DNA of 64,000 nucleotides from Echinometra lucunter (lineage: Eukaryota; Echinodermata; Echinoidea; Camarodonta; Echinometridae): positions 1,960,559 to 2,024,558 of the forward strand of contig CM057156.1 in the NCBI GenBank assembly GCA_029962745.1, given 5' to 3'. The notes under the pieces were generated by a model. The model had not been told where the DNA came from, made no database searches, and was given only the letters and a program-made list of their open reading frames with translations. Shown here piece after piece: positions 34,001 through 43,200 of this stretch (within the stretch, counting starts at the first letter, position 1; every line of letters starts with the position of its first letter). Position numbers and translations under genes: made by a program.

Positions 34001-35210
34001 TTGTATTGTTTTCTACAAGAATTAGAGACAACACTAACAGGCTCCCATGACTTTCTTGTATGCATTTTTTTCCTCATAAAAACACATTAAATAATGCCAT
34101 AGAATATAATCTCTGATTTCTCGAACAGGATTTTGAGGAGTATGACCGTAAGAAGCCGTCTACTTATTGCAGTGGAGACTGGTCACTTGAAAGAGTGACC
34201 GGGCAGAGACACCTGCTGGACTTATTGACCGACGCTCAGCTTAGAAATGCTATAGCAAAGGTCATTGACCTCTATGAAGAACATGTTGAACCTGTTCGCC
34301 ATCTCTTCAAGAAAGGTCAGTATATTATCCTTGACATGAGAAGGATAGTTTGTAATGTGGGAGGACAGAAGAAGAAATTGACCTTTCCTTATATTTATGA
34401 TGGCAAGGATCTTTTGGATGTTGTAGATGTGTTTTTTTTTTTTTACAACATGAATTGAAATAAAAGTAAGTAAAGAATGTGCACATATATCTCCTAAAAC
34501 TTGTATAGCTTCAGATTAAATTTCATAAATTGGAGATAAAGGAAGGAAAGGAACACTTTGAGATTTGCTCAACCAACTCTCAAAGTGATGTGTTGTGTCG
34601 TTTGAAAATTGCATAAAGAGAAGTTTCAATAGCTGTTTGTGTATGATTAGAAGTGTATCAGTAAATCACCTCTCCCCATGTCTCTCTCTCCCCTCCCCCT
34701 TCAAAAGTTTATTACTGAACCAATCTGTACAAGTAATGTGATTAAAGTTACATCATCAATTTCTTTTCTTTTTTATATCTTGAAGGAATTATTCATGGAG
34801 ACATCAATGATGACAATGTCATCATCTCGAAGCACCCTGCCCCTCACCAACCCGCCAGTAAAAGCTACTTTGTGTGTGGAATCATCGACTTTGGTGAAGT
34901 TGCATTCTCCTGTGTTGTCTTTGACCTGGCTGTAGCTCTATCAGAACTCATGGTGGTCAGTGAGATGTCAGGAGCTGGACGCTTCCTTCAGGGATATCTC
35001 TCCCTGAACTGTATAACTGACCTGGAGAAGAAGATGTTGTATTATTTAGTGCTAGTGAGGTATGCACAGCGTATCATACTCTCCCTGGAAGCACACCTGG
35101 GAGACCCAACAAACGATTATGTCATGAAGGATTTTGAGGAATGTACCCATCTACTTCAGAGGTTACTTCATATGCAGAAGGAAGAAGTGGAATCAATATG
35201 GGATGTATGA
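27276..35210 (+). CDS. HYKK: Hydroxylysine kinase-like aminoglycoside phosphotransferase-fold kinase
   Basis: HYKK (AGPHD1) phosphorylates 5-hydroxy-L-lysine with GTP in lysine/hydroxylysine breakdown. Five coding exons join in phase: 27276-27485, 28112-28274, 28785-28927, 34129-34315 and 34786-35210, giving 375 aa against about 373 in human. Visible landmarks: FTDQNFHIR near residue 45, the N-lobe motif typical of the family; an alignable middle (GRHLAQMHKIL); the catalytic loop HGDINDDN at 238-245 (Asp240 catalytic base, Asn245 metal ligand); and IIDFGE at 267-272 (Asp269 metal ligand). All introns are GT/AG. The start is the first ATG of ATGATG in the third tandem copy of the first exon; an upstream untranslated exon is likely because an acceptor (ATCTTAG) sits 18 bases before the ATG. 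Kinase activity is inferred from conserved residues. Confidence 0.92.
28001..28093. repeat. (ATC)n-(ATT)n microsatellite
   Basis: About 27 ATC units and a few ATT, ending 18 bases before HYKK exon 2. Confidence 0.95.
28112..28274 (+). CDS. HYKK: HYKK coding exon 2
   Basis: 163 nt from acceptor CACATAG|TTGTAC to donor TCAG|GTATGT, phase 0 in and 1 out. Encodes LYNSRDSTDGNRVELAVNT and a Cys-rich stretch (EFCCPQPVCN). The acceptor lies 18 bases after a long (ATC)n/(ATT)n microsatellite. Confidence 0.9.
28275..28784 (+). other. HYKK intron 2
   Basis: Plain AT-rich intron except for the short GGGCCC-ended MITE at 28579-28726. No exon seen. Confidence 0.6.
28579..28726. mobile_element. Short MITE with GGGCCCCATTTCATAAAAC termini
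   Basis: 148 bp. Ends are inverted: GGGCCCCATTTCATAAAACT at the left, and the reverse complement of a near copy (GTTTTATGAAACAGGGCCC) at the right. CCCAGG flanks both sides. Same termini style as 42211-42357 and 2850-2936. Confidence 0.75.
28785..28927 (+). CDS. HYKK: HYKK coding exon 3
   Basis: 143 nt from acceptor TTTCAG|GTTTAG to donor GAG|GTATGG, phase 1 in and 0 out. Encodes LFMVVLLSFMPGQLL (hinge region) and TGRHLAQMHKIL, matching the family's conserved GxLxAxLH-type helix. Confidence 0.9.
30238..31960 (+). mobile_element. Tc1/mariner-type transposon with IR/DR ends
   Basis: 1723 bp, flanked by TA at both ends. The ~200-bp terminal inverted repeats start CAGTG(T/C)CCCCAAAAATTATTT. Each repeat has a second, inner copy of the end motif in the same orientation (CAGTGCCCAAAAAATATTT near 30415 and its partner near 31770). 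This is the IR/DR layout known from Sleeping Beauty-like Tc1 elements. A broken transposase lies between. Confidence 0.9.
30703..31680 (+). pseudogene. Decayed Tc1-like transposase
   Basis: DDE transposase of the Tc1 family, broken by frameshifts and stops. Pieces in order: an N-terminal helix-turn-helix (MVKTREISTALREKVISFYK, 30703), a second DNA-binding part (ISDRNKRKRLAFAKEH, ends in a stop near 31158), and the catalytic C-terminus from 31270 with QRDNDPKHTA (second Asp) and SPDLNPIEHMWDELE (final acidic residue). Not functional as it stands. Confidence 0.9.
32496..32709. mobile_element. MITE with AGGGGTGTTTCACAAAGAG termini
   Basis: 214 bp. Left end AGGGGTGTTTCACAAAGAGT and right end CTTTGTGAAATACCCTCCT are inverted copies, continuing inward (TTAAGTTGGA / TCCAACTTAA). 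Termini resemble those at 35252 and 44456 but the interiors differ. Confidence 0.75.
32879..33090. repeat. A/G-rich low-complexity tract
   Basis: About 210 bases almost free of pyrimidines (gaaagaaagaaa and variants) on the plus strand. Any reading frame through it is spurious. Confidence 0.9.
33604..33745. repeat. Minisatellite, ~28-bp unit TTAGCTTACC-ATAT
   Basis: Five to six diverged copies of a unit reading ttagcttaccctatacttatat, differing by single bases. Confidence 0.85.
34129..34315 (+). CDS. HYKK: HYKK coding exon 4
   Basis: 187 nt from acceptor GAACAG|GATTTT to donor AAAG|GTCAGT, phase 0 in and 1 out. Encodes the helical part of the C-lobe (WSLERVTGQRHLLDLL, EEHVEPVRHLFKK). Confidence 0.88.
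34786..35210 (+). CDS. HYKK: HYKK coding exon 5 (catalytic loop and stop)
   Basis: 425 nt from acceptor TTGAAG|GAATTA to a TGA stop. Carries HGDINDDNVII and IIDFGEVAF and the C-terminal helices, ending EEVESIWDV. A possible poly(A) signal AATAAA follows near 35403. Confidence 0.92.
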
Positions 35211-35251
35211 TTAACGGTTGTATGGTACATGGCCTGGTGACAATTCATCCA

Positions 35252-35572
35252 GGAGGGTGTTTCATAAAGCTGTTCGTAAAGTTGCGCATGACTTGAATAT
35301 GAAGTGCCAAATGGAATGGCCAAAGTTTTTCCTGACTTTTAAACAAAATGTGACTGCATTTCCCATATTCTCAATCAAATCATTACAAAAAATATACCTC
35401 ACAATAAAAAATGTTTGTAATCAACAGTAATGTTAATCTATGTCTGCATATTGCACTGTTAGCTGATGCCATTTGTATCGATTGAGCATCCCATTTGGCT
35501 TGCCATATTCAAGTTGTTCGTAAAGTCATTTATATCGTAACTTTACAAGCAGCTTTATGGAACACCCCCAGG
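35252..35572. mobile_element. MITE with AGGAGGGTGTTTCATAAAGC termini
   Basis: About 320 bp, just after the HYKK stop. Left GGGTGTTTCATAAAGCTG and right CAGCTTTATGGAACACCCC are inverted; the next words (TTCGTAAAGTTGCG / CGTAACTTTAC) also pair. It may lie in the HYKK 3' UTR. Confidence 0.75.
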
Positions 35573-35800
35573 TTAATTTCATACACTAAGTGAGTGCTGA
35601 ATGCTAATCCTCGTCCAATATGCAGAACCCTAACCATATCCCTAAACCAACCCTAAAACCATATTGCGACTTTCATCCTAACCTTGTATCTCTGATGAAA
35701 TTAAGTCGGGAGCAATTGTTACCATAGCATTTGTCAGATCACAACGACCAACTGGGTTCCAGGTAATAATCATAATTATGATACATAACATTAGGTGCTT

Positions 35801-36354
35801 AAGGGAAACCAACACCCTTAAATCAAGTAGTTTTTAAATCTCGGCTGGGATGGAATAAAACACATTGGCGAAAATTTGAAAAAAATTGGACACCAAATGA
35901 GAAAGTTATGGCGATATGAGATTTTCCATTAGACTTTTTTTTTTTTACACCACCATAGCTATTGACGGATGTCATTTGAGGACAACTCTCAGTATGTTTT
36001 GTACACACATGATTTAACATTTTCGTTTTGCTTAAGATTTGCACATTTTCTTAAGCCGAACCCAAGATATATCATATAGGATTTCTTTCTCCACAACATA
36101 TTTGGGATAAGGACAATGAAAACGTGTGGTCTTCAAGGAAAGAAAGAATATGTGAAATTCTGTATACAAAACATACTGAGAGTTGTCCATAACTCGTATT
36201 ACTAATAGCTATGGTAGTGTCAAAAATAGACAATTTTATTTAGGCATAACTTTCTTAATCCGTGTCCAATTTCGTTCAAATTGTCGCTGATCTGTTTTAT
36301 TCTGCCTTGGCTTTGATTTAAAAACTACTTGACCTGAGGGTTTTGGTTTCCTTT
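35801..36354. mobile_element. MITE with AAGGGAAACCAACACCCTTA termini
   Basis: About 554 bp. The ends AAGGGAAACCAACACCCT and AGGGTTTTGGTTTCCTTT are inverted, followed by a paired TCAAGTAGTTTTTAAATC. Arms stay similar well inward (gagaaagttatggcg / cataactttctt). A half-copy occurs at about 50640-50880. Confidence 0.8.
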
Positions 36355-36533
36355 ATACTTTTGTTTCTAAACACACCACATTCTGTCAAGGGGTTAATTA
36401 CCGGATCGTATGATAAACTTTCAAACACAATTGATAGAATTGATAGAACTAAACCTTTTCAATAAAACCATACATGAATGAGGTCAAACAGTCATGTTTA
36501 GAGATTAGGATGGTGTACACCTCCCTTGACCTT

Positions 36534-36648
36534 GGCAAGGAAAAGTGTCAGCGCTCAAAAGGATGCCCAGGTTGTCTGTCTGGCAAGATGCCATCTCTCA
36601 TTTTCAGACAAGTTAGGCATCCTTTGAGTGCTGACACTTTTCCTTGCC
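36534..36648. repeat. Hairpin-forming inverted repeat
   Basis: Arms 36534-36567 and 36616-36648 (GGCAAGGAAAAGTGTCAGCG and its complement) differ by about two bases over 33, with a ~48-bp loop. Confidence 0.85.
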
Positions 36649-37929
36649 GAACATCCATTGCCTCATGCATTTGGAATGACTTTGATTGGCACATGTTTTG
36701 ACTGTCATTAATTTTACAGACCACGTCTTTGTTTTTGTTTGTACCATATTGTACCATATTCTGTGAATAGAGACTGCCATATGAATAGTGATTACTACAA
36801 CTTTTATTTTGGGGGTATTTTTATATGAATCGCCATTGTGCTCACATTCTGTATTCGATTTCAACAAATGAAATGTCATAATGTTTGGAGTAAAATTTTC
36901 TTTCAAATTCTGTTAAAAGTTGTCCGATACAACACACCTTATTTGAGCTATAAACCAAAAACAAAGTGGTTAGTTACTTTTTGTGAAGTGTGTATTCATC
37001 TATATTTATGTGGTTGCGATCACATTCATGTCATGTGGTCAAAAGTAAATAGTTATCTCATACATCATGCCAGGATATAGGGGCTCAAGGATTGACGATT
37101 TAGTTTTCTTCAAAAGTGACTGTTCAGAGTGAAATTTAGAGGGTTAAATAATATTGTTCCATGGATGTTTGAAAATGTTGGAGAATGGCTAGGCTAATAG
37201 ACAAATGCACCAGGTTTATTATTTCTAGAGTGTAAATTGTGTAAAAATGCAAGGAAATGATTCTAACATTTTTATTTTAAATATTCTTGTCATATTCAGA
37301 TTTATTATTTTATAAATCATATATCAACATATTAATTTGTTATCTTTTGTGAAAAATTGTATATGTATTAAAGTATGCATATAGACTTACAAGATCTTCA
37401 TACACTAGCATTTGAAAATTTCCTTGTATGAGTAAAATTCAAGTGAATGATAAACTTGCAAAGAACAATAGCTGCCTGTTGAATTTCATACAGGGGTGTA
37501 CATTATAATGGTTTATTAAAGATAAAGTCTATGCTGTAAACAGAGAGTTGAGCCTGATCAGTTAATCACAGATGGACATTTGAAAGTTTGAAGGTTTGTA
37601 GAAAATAGGTAATTAATTGTAGGGAATGGGCATCACTGAAGGAGTTCAAATTTGATAAAATAATGTTTGCCTCAGTTGCGTACTTAGATTAGAATCCACA
37701 GAACGATCAATGTCGTGGATGGACAAAAATTCTTCAGTTATAACTGATTTGGCTCATTTGCAAGAGTGGCTAGTGGTATACATGTATTAAAGCGGTATAG
37801 TATATTATGTATTGGGAATTCATTTATTGAAGAAATCAGTTAAGAACAGCATGAGAACAAACAGGAAATGATAATGACTTCAAGGTATGAAAGATGCAAA
37901 GAGATAACATGATAAAGATGGGATGAAAA

Positions 37930-38320
37930 ACTTTTTTAACGATTTTTTTCCCTGTCACACACATTTTCATATCTATTTTGTGAGCGAGTGAGCCAAAAAT
38001 AACCACTTTTCTTGATTTTAATCGCATTTTCGGATGGAAATCCTAAGATTTTGACGAGCGAGCGAAGCGAGCGAGCCAAAAATAACCATTTTTTTTTTCA
38101 ATAGCATTTTCAAATAGAAATTCTAAAATATAATGGTTGTTTATGATAGATATTCAGAATTTTTACTTACTGATTAATTGAAATATATTTTTCTTCCTTA
38201 AAAAGTGTGTCTGCACGGGGGGGGGGGGGGGGGGGGGGGATTTGTACACACCATTCCCCCTCTCCCCCAAGTGGGGGTGATAGATCCCCCTACCCCCTGG
38301 AATTTACGCCAATGTAGTGC
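37930..38320. repeat. Dispersed repeat with CGAGCGAGCGAAGCGAGCGAG core
   Basis: Two tandem versions of 'aaccactttt-cttgattttaatcgcattttc' around a GAGCGAGCGAAGCGAGCG core, then a G-run and 'ctggaatttacgccaatg'. The same order without the core occurs at 26286-26456, and inverted tandem copies are at 45190-45420. Confidence 0.7.
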
Positions 38321-39125
38321 TCCCTAGAGGGGAGGGTGCAGGGAGGGGGGAGTTTCCCCGACGTTTCTTTGAATTATTAGTTGTCGGTAATAAAGTCTAT
38401 CTTCTGCGGCGTAACTAGGATTTCATTTTAGGAGGACGGTAGTGCTCCCTAGGGGGGTGCAGGGAAGGGGGAGTTTCCCCCTCCCGCGCAAAGCGCGGAA
38501 GCTCCGGCGTTTTTGCGCTGTCAGTTCCTGCTCTTCTTACGCTCTCTGCCTGTTATGGGGTGGGGGGGGGGCATATGCATAGCCAAAAATTTCCCGGTAA
38601 TTAAGTTTAGAATCAGTGGTGTAATTCTCTGCCTGTTTTCGGGGGGGGGGGGGGGGGGGGGGGGGCAGAGCCGAAAATTTCCCGGTAACTAAGTCTAGAA
38701 ATAGAATATGCGGAGGGTGAGCCTGCACCGCGAGTTGCTTGTTTTGAAGCCCTTAGCGGGTGGGTCCCCCAGGGTTCTGGCTTAGGGCTCCTGATGGGGG
38801 TCTCCAGGGAAAGCCACAGCGGGGGAGCCCCCGGAAACTCCGGGGTTTTGGTACTAAATTTTCCCTCATTTCTTTTGTTTCACTCTGCTTTCTTCTTTTT
38901 TTTTCTTTCCCTCTTTTTCCCTCTCGCTCTCCTTCTTTCTCCCCTTTCTCCTTTTTTCTTTCCCTTTCTCCTTCTTCCTTTCCCTTTCTTCTTCTTCCTT
39001 TCCCTTTCTCCCTTCCTTTTTCTTCCTTTCCCTTCCTTTCATTTTTTCCCGGTGGTATGGTGGATTTTCCCGCTGAAATCCTTCAGGGGGGCACTCTGCC
39101 CCCCCCTGCCCCCCCCCCCCCCGGT
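38216..39125. repeat. G/C-homopolymer and CT-rich repeat block
   Basis: Contains runs of about 20 or more G (38217-38239, 38641-38665), two degenerate copies of 'gtagtgctccctag-ggg-gtgcaggga', copies of 'cccggtaa-taagt-tagaa', a CT-rich tract (38880-39050) and a C-run (39100-39122). Reading frames here (FSLS/PPPP) are not genes. Confidence 0.75.
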
Positions 39126-39806
39126 TGTTACGCCACTGATCACAAAGCTTGACCATCTCGGTTTCAGTAATTTGCAGCATGGCCTAATTGTTTTTGTATT
39201 GTGCTTGCCTAACAAAGCAATATGCGCCATGGTGTACCCTTCTGGAGCCGATCGAGTTGGCCAAACTCTGTATTAAAAGGCTCTGCTCCTAGTAAAAGAG
39301 TCGGCCTTTGACGTCTCTCCCAAATTTATACTTCTTTAATGGTGTAACGACGTTGATAAAAACCGTCGCTCTTTGCAATGTGATCATGTGGAATAGCACT
39401 CTTATACTCGGTAAATAGTTGGACAGACAAAGAGCGATGTTAATTTTTTCTTCATTTTTAAATCCTATCACTATATAAACAGCTCGTATAATAGAATGTT
39501 TCTTCATGTATACCTCAGACACTATTTTAATCAACAACATAGAGAGTACTGATATTGAGTTTCAAAATCTCCAAATTTGTCTTGAAACGTGAAGGGGATG
39601 CATTTGAAATTTTCTGATATGCAAAGGAAAAAAAAAAACAAAAACAAAAAACAACAACAGAGAAACGACAAACAACATAAGAAAATTATCTGACCAGCAT
39701 TAAAAGAAGTAAAGAAAATTATTCAGCTTTTTGAGACGACTAAATGTTTAATACAAAGGTGACAAAATCGTGTGGGGGTGGGATGGGGCATGCCTTTGGT
39801 GAGCTA

Positions 39807-40294
39807 TTATGACATCAAAGATTTTAACAGTCTGCTGATAAACATTAGAATGATGTTACGAGTAAGGCTTCCTCTAATCGTGTTTCCATTTCCAGCGACA
39901 CAATCCTGGTAGTCAGGGATATCCAGTTTAGTAATGGCACAGATCTGTAACCTCTTACAATCGTCATCACATTCCCCTGCATCAGCCAGTGCCGTGTTGT
40001 ACATATAGTACCGCTCAAAGTACTCCGTAGTCGATCCCTCGCTCGACGAAAACTTCTCGACGAGATTGTGGAGGGACTGGGGACTGAGGTCGTTGATGTC
40101 GTACACCTCGGTGGCACGGTACTCCAGCGCCCAGGTCGGGTTGTCAACGCTGATGTCCAGGTAGTACTGATGGATGTCGATGATGTCGCCTGTATCGCGG
40201 TCGTAAGTTATGGTACGGAAGCTCGGGTTGCGAGGAGACGGTGTTTGCCGGGGGGTAATGGCAGTTTGGACATACATGGCGTTGATTGGCGCAC
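39807..40294 (-). CDS. SMPDL3-like exon 6 (C-terminal domain, stop)
   Basis: 488 nt from acceptor TTTGTAG|GTGCGC to the stop. Encodes GAPINAMYVQTAITP, the IDIHQYYLDI and YDINDLSPQSLHNLVEKF blocks and the C-terminal Cys-rich end. The last ~20 residues are hydrophobic (IILMFISRLLKSL), which could be a GPI-type or tail signal as in SMPDL3B; that is inference. Confidence 0.93.
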
Positions 40295-43200
40295 CTACAA
40301 AGAAACCGAATCAAGATGAAAAAAGGTGTCTTGTGTCCCCCTTTAAGTTACGAAGACAGTTCACTTACTTTCTGACAACAATCAAGGTTTATTCTGTTTA
40401 ATGAAGTAGAGATTGAAACCTATTCACTATAAAATGAAAGACATAAATTAATGTGCCTATCAGTTGCAGGAAGTTATTAAAAATGTTAAGTAAAGCCCCG
40501 TTATACCAGTGTATACGACTTTGATTTTTTTGAAATGATTTCATCACTTCGTTTTGCACCATAATTTTTTCATTAATCATTCTTTTTATGCTTACCGATA
40601 TCACCACAGTGGATTTGAAACTTATCGTAACGATATGACCAAAGAATGAATTATTCGATGACGTAATTGTATATTCGTATGATAAATATATTGACCACGA
40701 ATGACTGTTTTACTGATCTGGTACATTGTCCATAGACGTTTTCGATTTAATGTGCTCACACATGGACGTGTAATTTTTGAGCAATCGTGCAGATGGCCAA
40801 AGAGGCCTATCCATGACGATTTTTCCATTCATTCGATCTCGCGCCAAAAAACTTTCATTTTTTTTTCAATCAAGAAGTCTTGAAGCACATGACCTAATAT
40901 GCATGACGTGATACAAGGAGCATACCTGTATCATCATAGAGGACCCGAAAGCTATCATAATGATGATGACCGTAGAATTGTCCTTTGATGACGTCACTGT
41001 ACTTCCTGATGATTTCTAAATACCTTTCGTTAAAGCTTGGCTGAAAAGAAATCTTCTCTTCTCTCTCAAGCGATCCTGGTAAGATATGAGCGTTGATATA
41101 CACCTAGAGAAAAGGAAATAACGTGTCGAAATTAGACCGGAAAGACACTGAAGAAAATAACCCCGATGAAAGTCATATGTTTTTTTAAAATATTGGCATA
41201 CAACTTACGAATAATAGGAATATTAAAGTTTGTATTCATGATGTCATGCGTTTAACATGATTTTATCGATGTGTGGAAACTTCTCCTTCATTTCAGTCAT
41301 GGTGTTATCAAGGTAGGATAGGTGTCCCCATAGTTATTCTAATTAACTATCTTTTATCGCTTTTGCTATATACATTGAAAGGCTAATAAAATAGCAATTC
41401 GATGGCAACATGATTTTCGGCAGAAGTGGAAAATTTCGGTCTTGTGTCGCACTGATCATGCGCATAGGACAGACAACAATAAGTACACATCGAGGGTCTA
41501 GTGCAACAAAGGGCTATCTGCATTTTTGGCAGTTTGATAAATCTTAAAGCAGATAGCCATATCTATTTTGGGTGATACCCAGCTGTAGCAAAGTTTGCTG
41601 TAGAAACCATTGTTACCGATGGGTTCCTGGTCTCTACTGGATCATTTTAATTTCGAAAACTCATTCAAAAAAAAAAAAAAATGCAGATAGCCCTTTGTTG
41701 TACTAAACCCTCGATATACTCACCTTCTCTATAATCATGATAATGGTAATTACGGATGCAAGTTTCCTCTCTCTCCGCCCCCTGCATGGTAGGTTAACAT
41801 TGGTTAATACCTAAGATTATGGAGAGGGGATATCTTTGATAATACGAAATGAAGTTGTCGGGGTTGTACCTTTTTCCCGGCGGTCTCTGCAGCATTGAGT
41901 GTATCATCTAACCATGCAAACTGTCCTGCGGGATCAGCCATGCCTTCTGTTAGCGGGTCCTTGTAGTAGTACATAGCAGTATTGAGGACCACCATCCACA
42001 GATTACTATTGACAGGCGTTACATAGTAACCACCTGATTAGTATATTAAAAAAATCATATTAAAATGGCATGAATTTGATAATCCTCCTCCTGCAACCGC
42101 ATTCTTCTTCGTGGCGCCGATCTTCCTTTTTGTTTCATTTATAATGAGCGAAATTATTGTGGTTTAAGGAAGAATTTCCTTTACTGAAACTCAGATAACC
42201 AAACTGATCAGGGCCCCGTTGCATAAACCTTAATATTAATGGTTACTTTGCCATCAATGTCAACTTCCAAACATGGAAACCTTGAATTTTTGATTGGCCG
42301 TTGAGCAATGTTTCCATGGTAGTTACCATTAGAAGTAAGTTTTATGCAACGGGGCCCAGATCGTAATGCCTTTCTAATGTTTCCTTCCATCTGTTTGTCA
42401 CTGCAGTCACTATGAACATGGCGGACAAAGAAAGCGGACAAAATAAACAACCTCTCATTCTACCCTTCACAATGGTTCTGGTAGTCAATAGAACAGCCCT
42501 TCACAACTATTATGTTTAATCATGTAGTTCCAGGTGAATAGGCATGTGACACCTGTTCCACATATTTTAGACAATAGCAGTGAAGGGATGTTCTTTTTGA
42601 CTACCAGAACCATTGTGAAGGGTAGAATGAGGGGTTGTTTATTTTGTCCGCTTTCTTTGTCCGTCATGTTCATAGTGAGTGGTATTGCCATACAGACAGG
42701 GTCATATAATGCTATAAAAATATCAATCAGTACAGTCATAACATCAATATATCATACAACGAAACTGATTCTGAATTGTTATTCATGAAGCAAGGCGTCC
42801 GATGCACAGGGCAGTATCTTAGGCCCGTTGTTATTTGTGCTTTTCATGAATGACATAGTCGAGTCTTCAAGGGAATTGCATTATGTATTGTATGCTGATG
42901 ACACAAATATATTCTGATCTGGTAAAAATTTGGATGATTTAATTTTTGACGCCTGCAATGTTGAACTTCAAAAGGTTGCAAATTGGTTTTCCGCAAATAA
43001 ACTACAGATTAATCAAACCCCCCAAAAATTCATGTTATTTAACTTTAGGAACAAAAGTAATGACTTAATAGAAGAGGTAAATCTCAAAATAGATGGTAAC
43101 ATTATTGCCTAAGTGCAATTCGCAAACTTCTTAGGGGTTGCATGCTGTTGATAACAAACTCACGTGGGAAAAGCACATTGAATTTATTTCCAGGAAGATC

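Larger units (their letters stand above)
32190..34128 (+). other. HYKK intron 3, distal part
   Basis: Holds the 32496-32709 MITE, an A/G-rich tract, the TTAGCTTACC minisatellite, and otherwise plain AT-rich DNA. No extra exon that would fit the HYKK phase was found. Confidence 0.5.
35211..39806. other. Convergent intergenic region HYKK / SMPDL3
   Basis: Holds the MITEs and hairpin listed separately, plain AT-rich DNA (36900-37900), a CG-rich repeat block (37930-39150) and more AT-rich DNA. No further exon was recognised. Confidence 0.5.

Noticed and set aside
38760..39276. Phe/Ser/Leu-rich frames up to 160 codons on both strands
   Set aside because: Pyrimidine-rich low-complexity DNA with homopolymer runs; no domain and no splice context.
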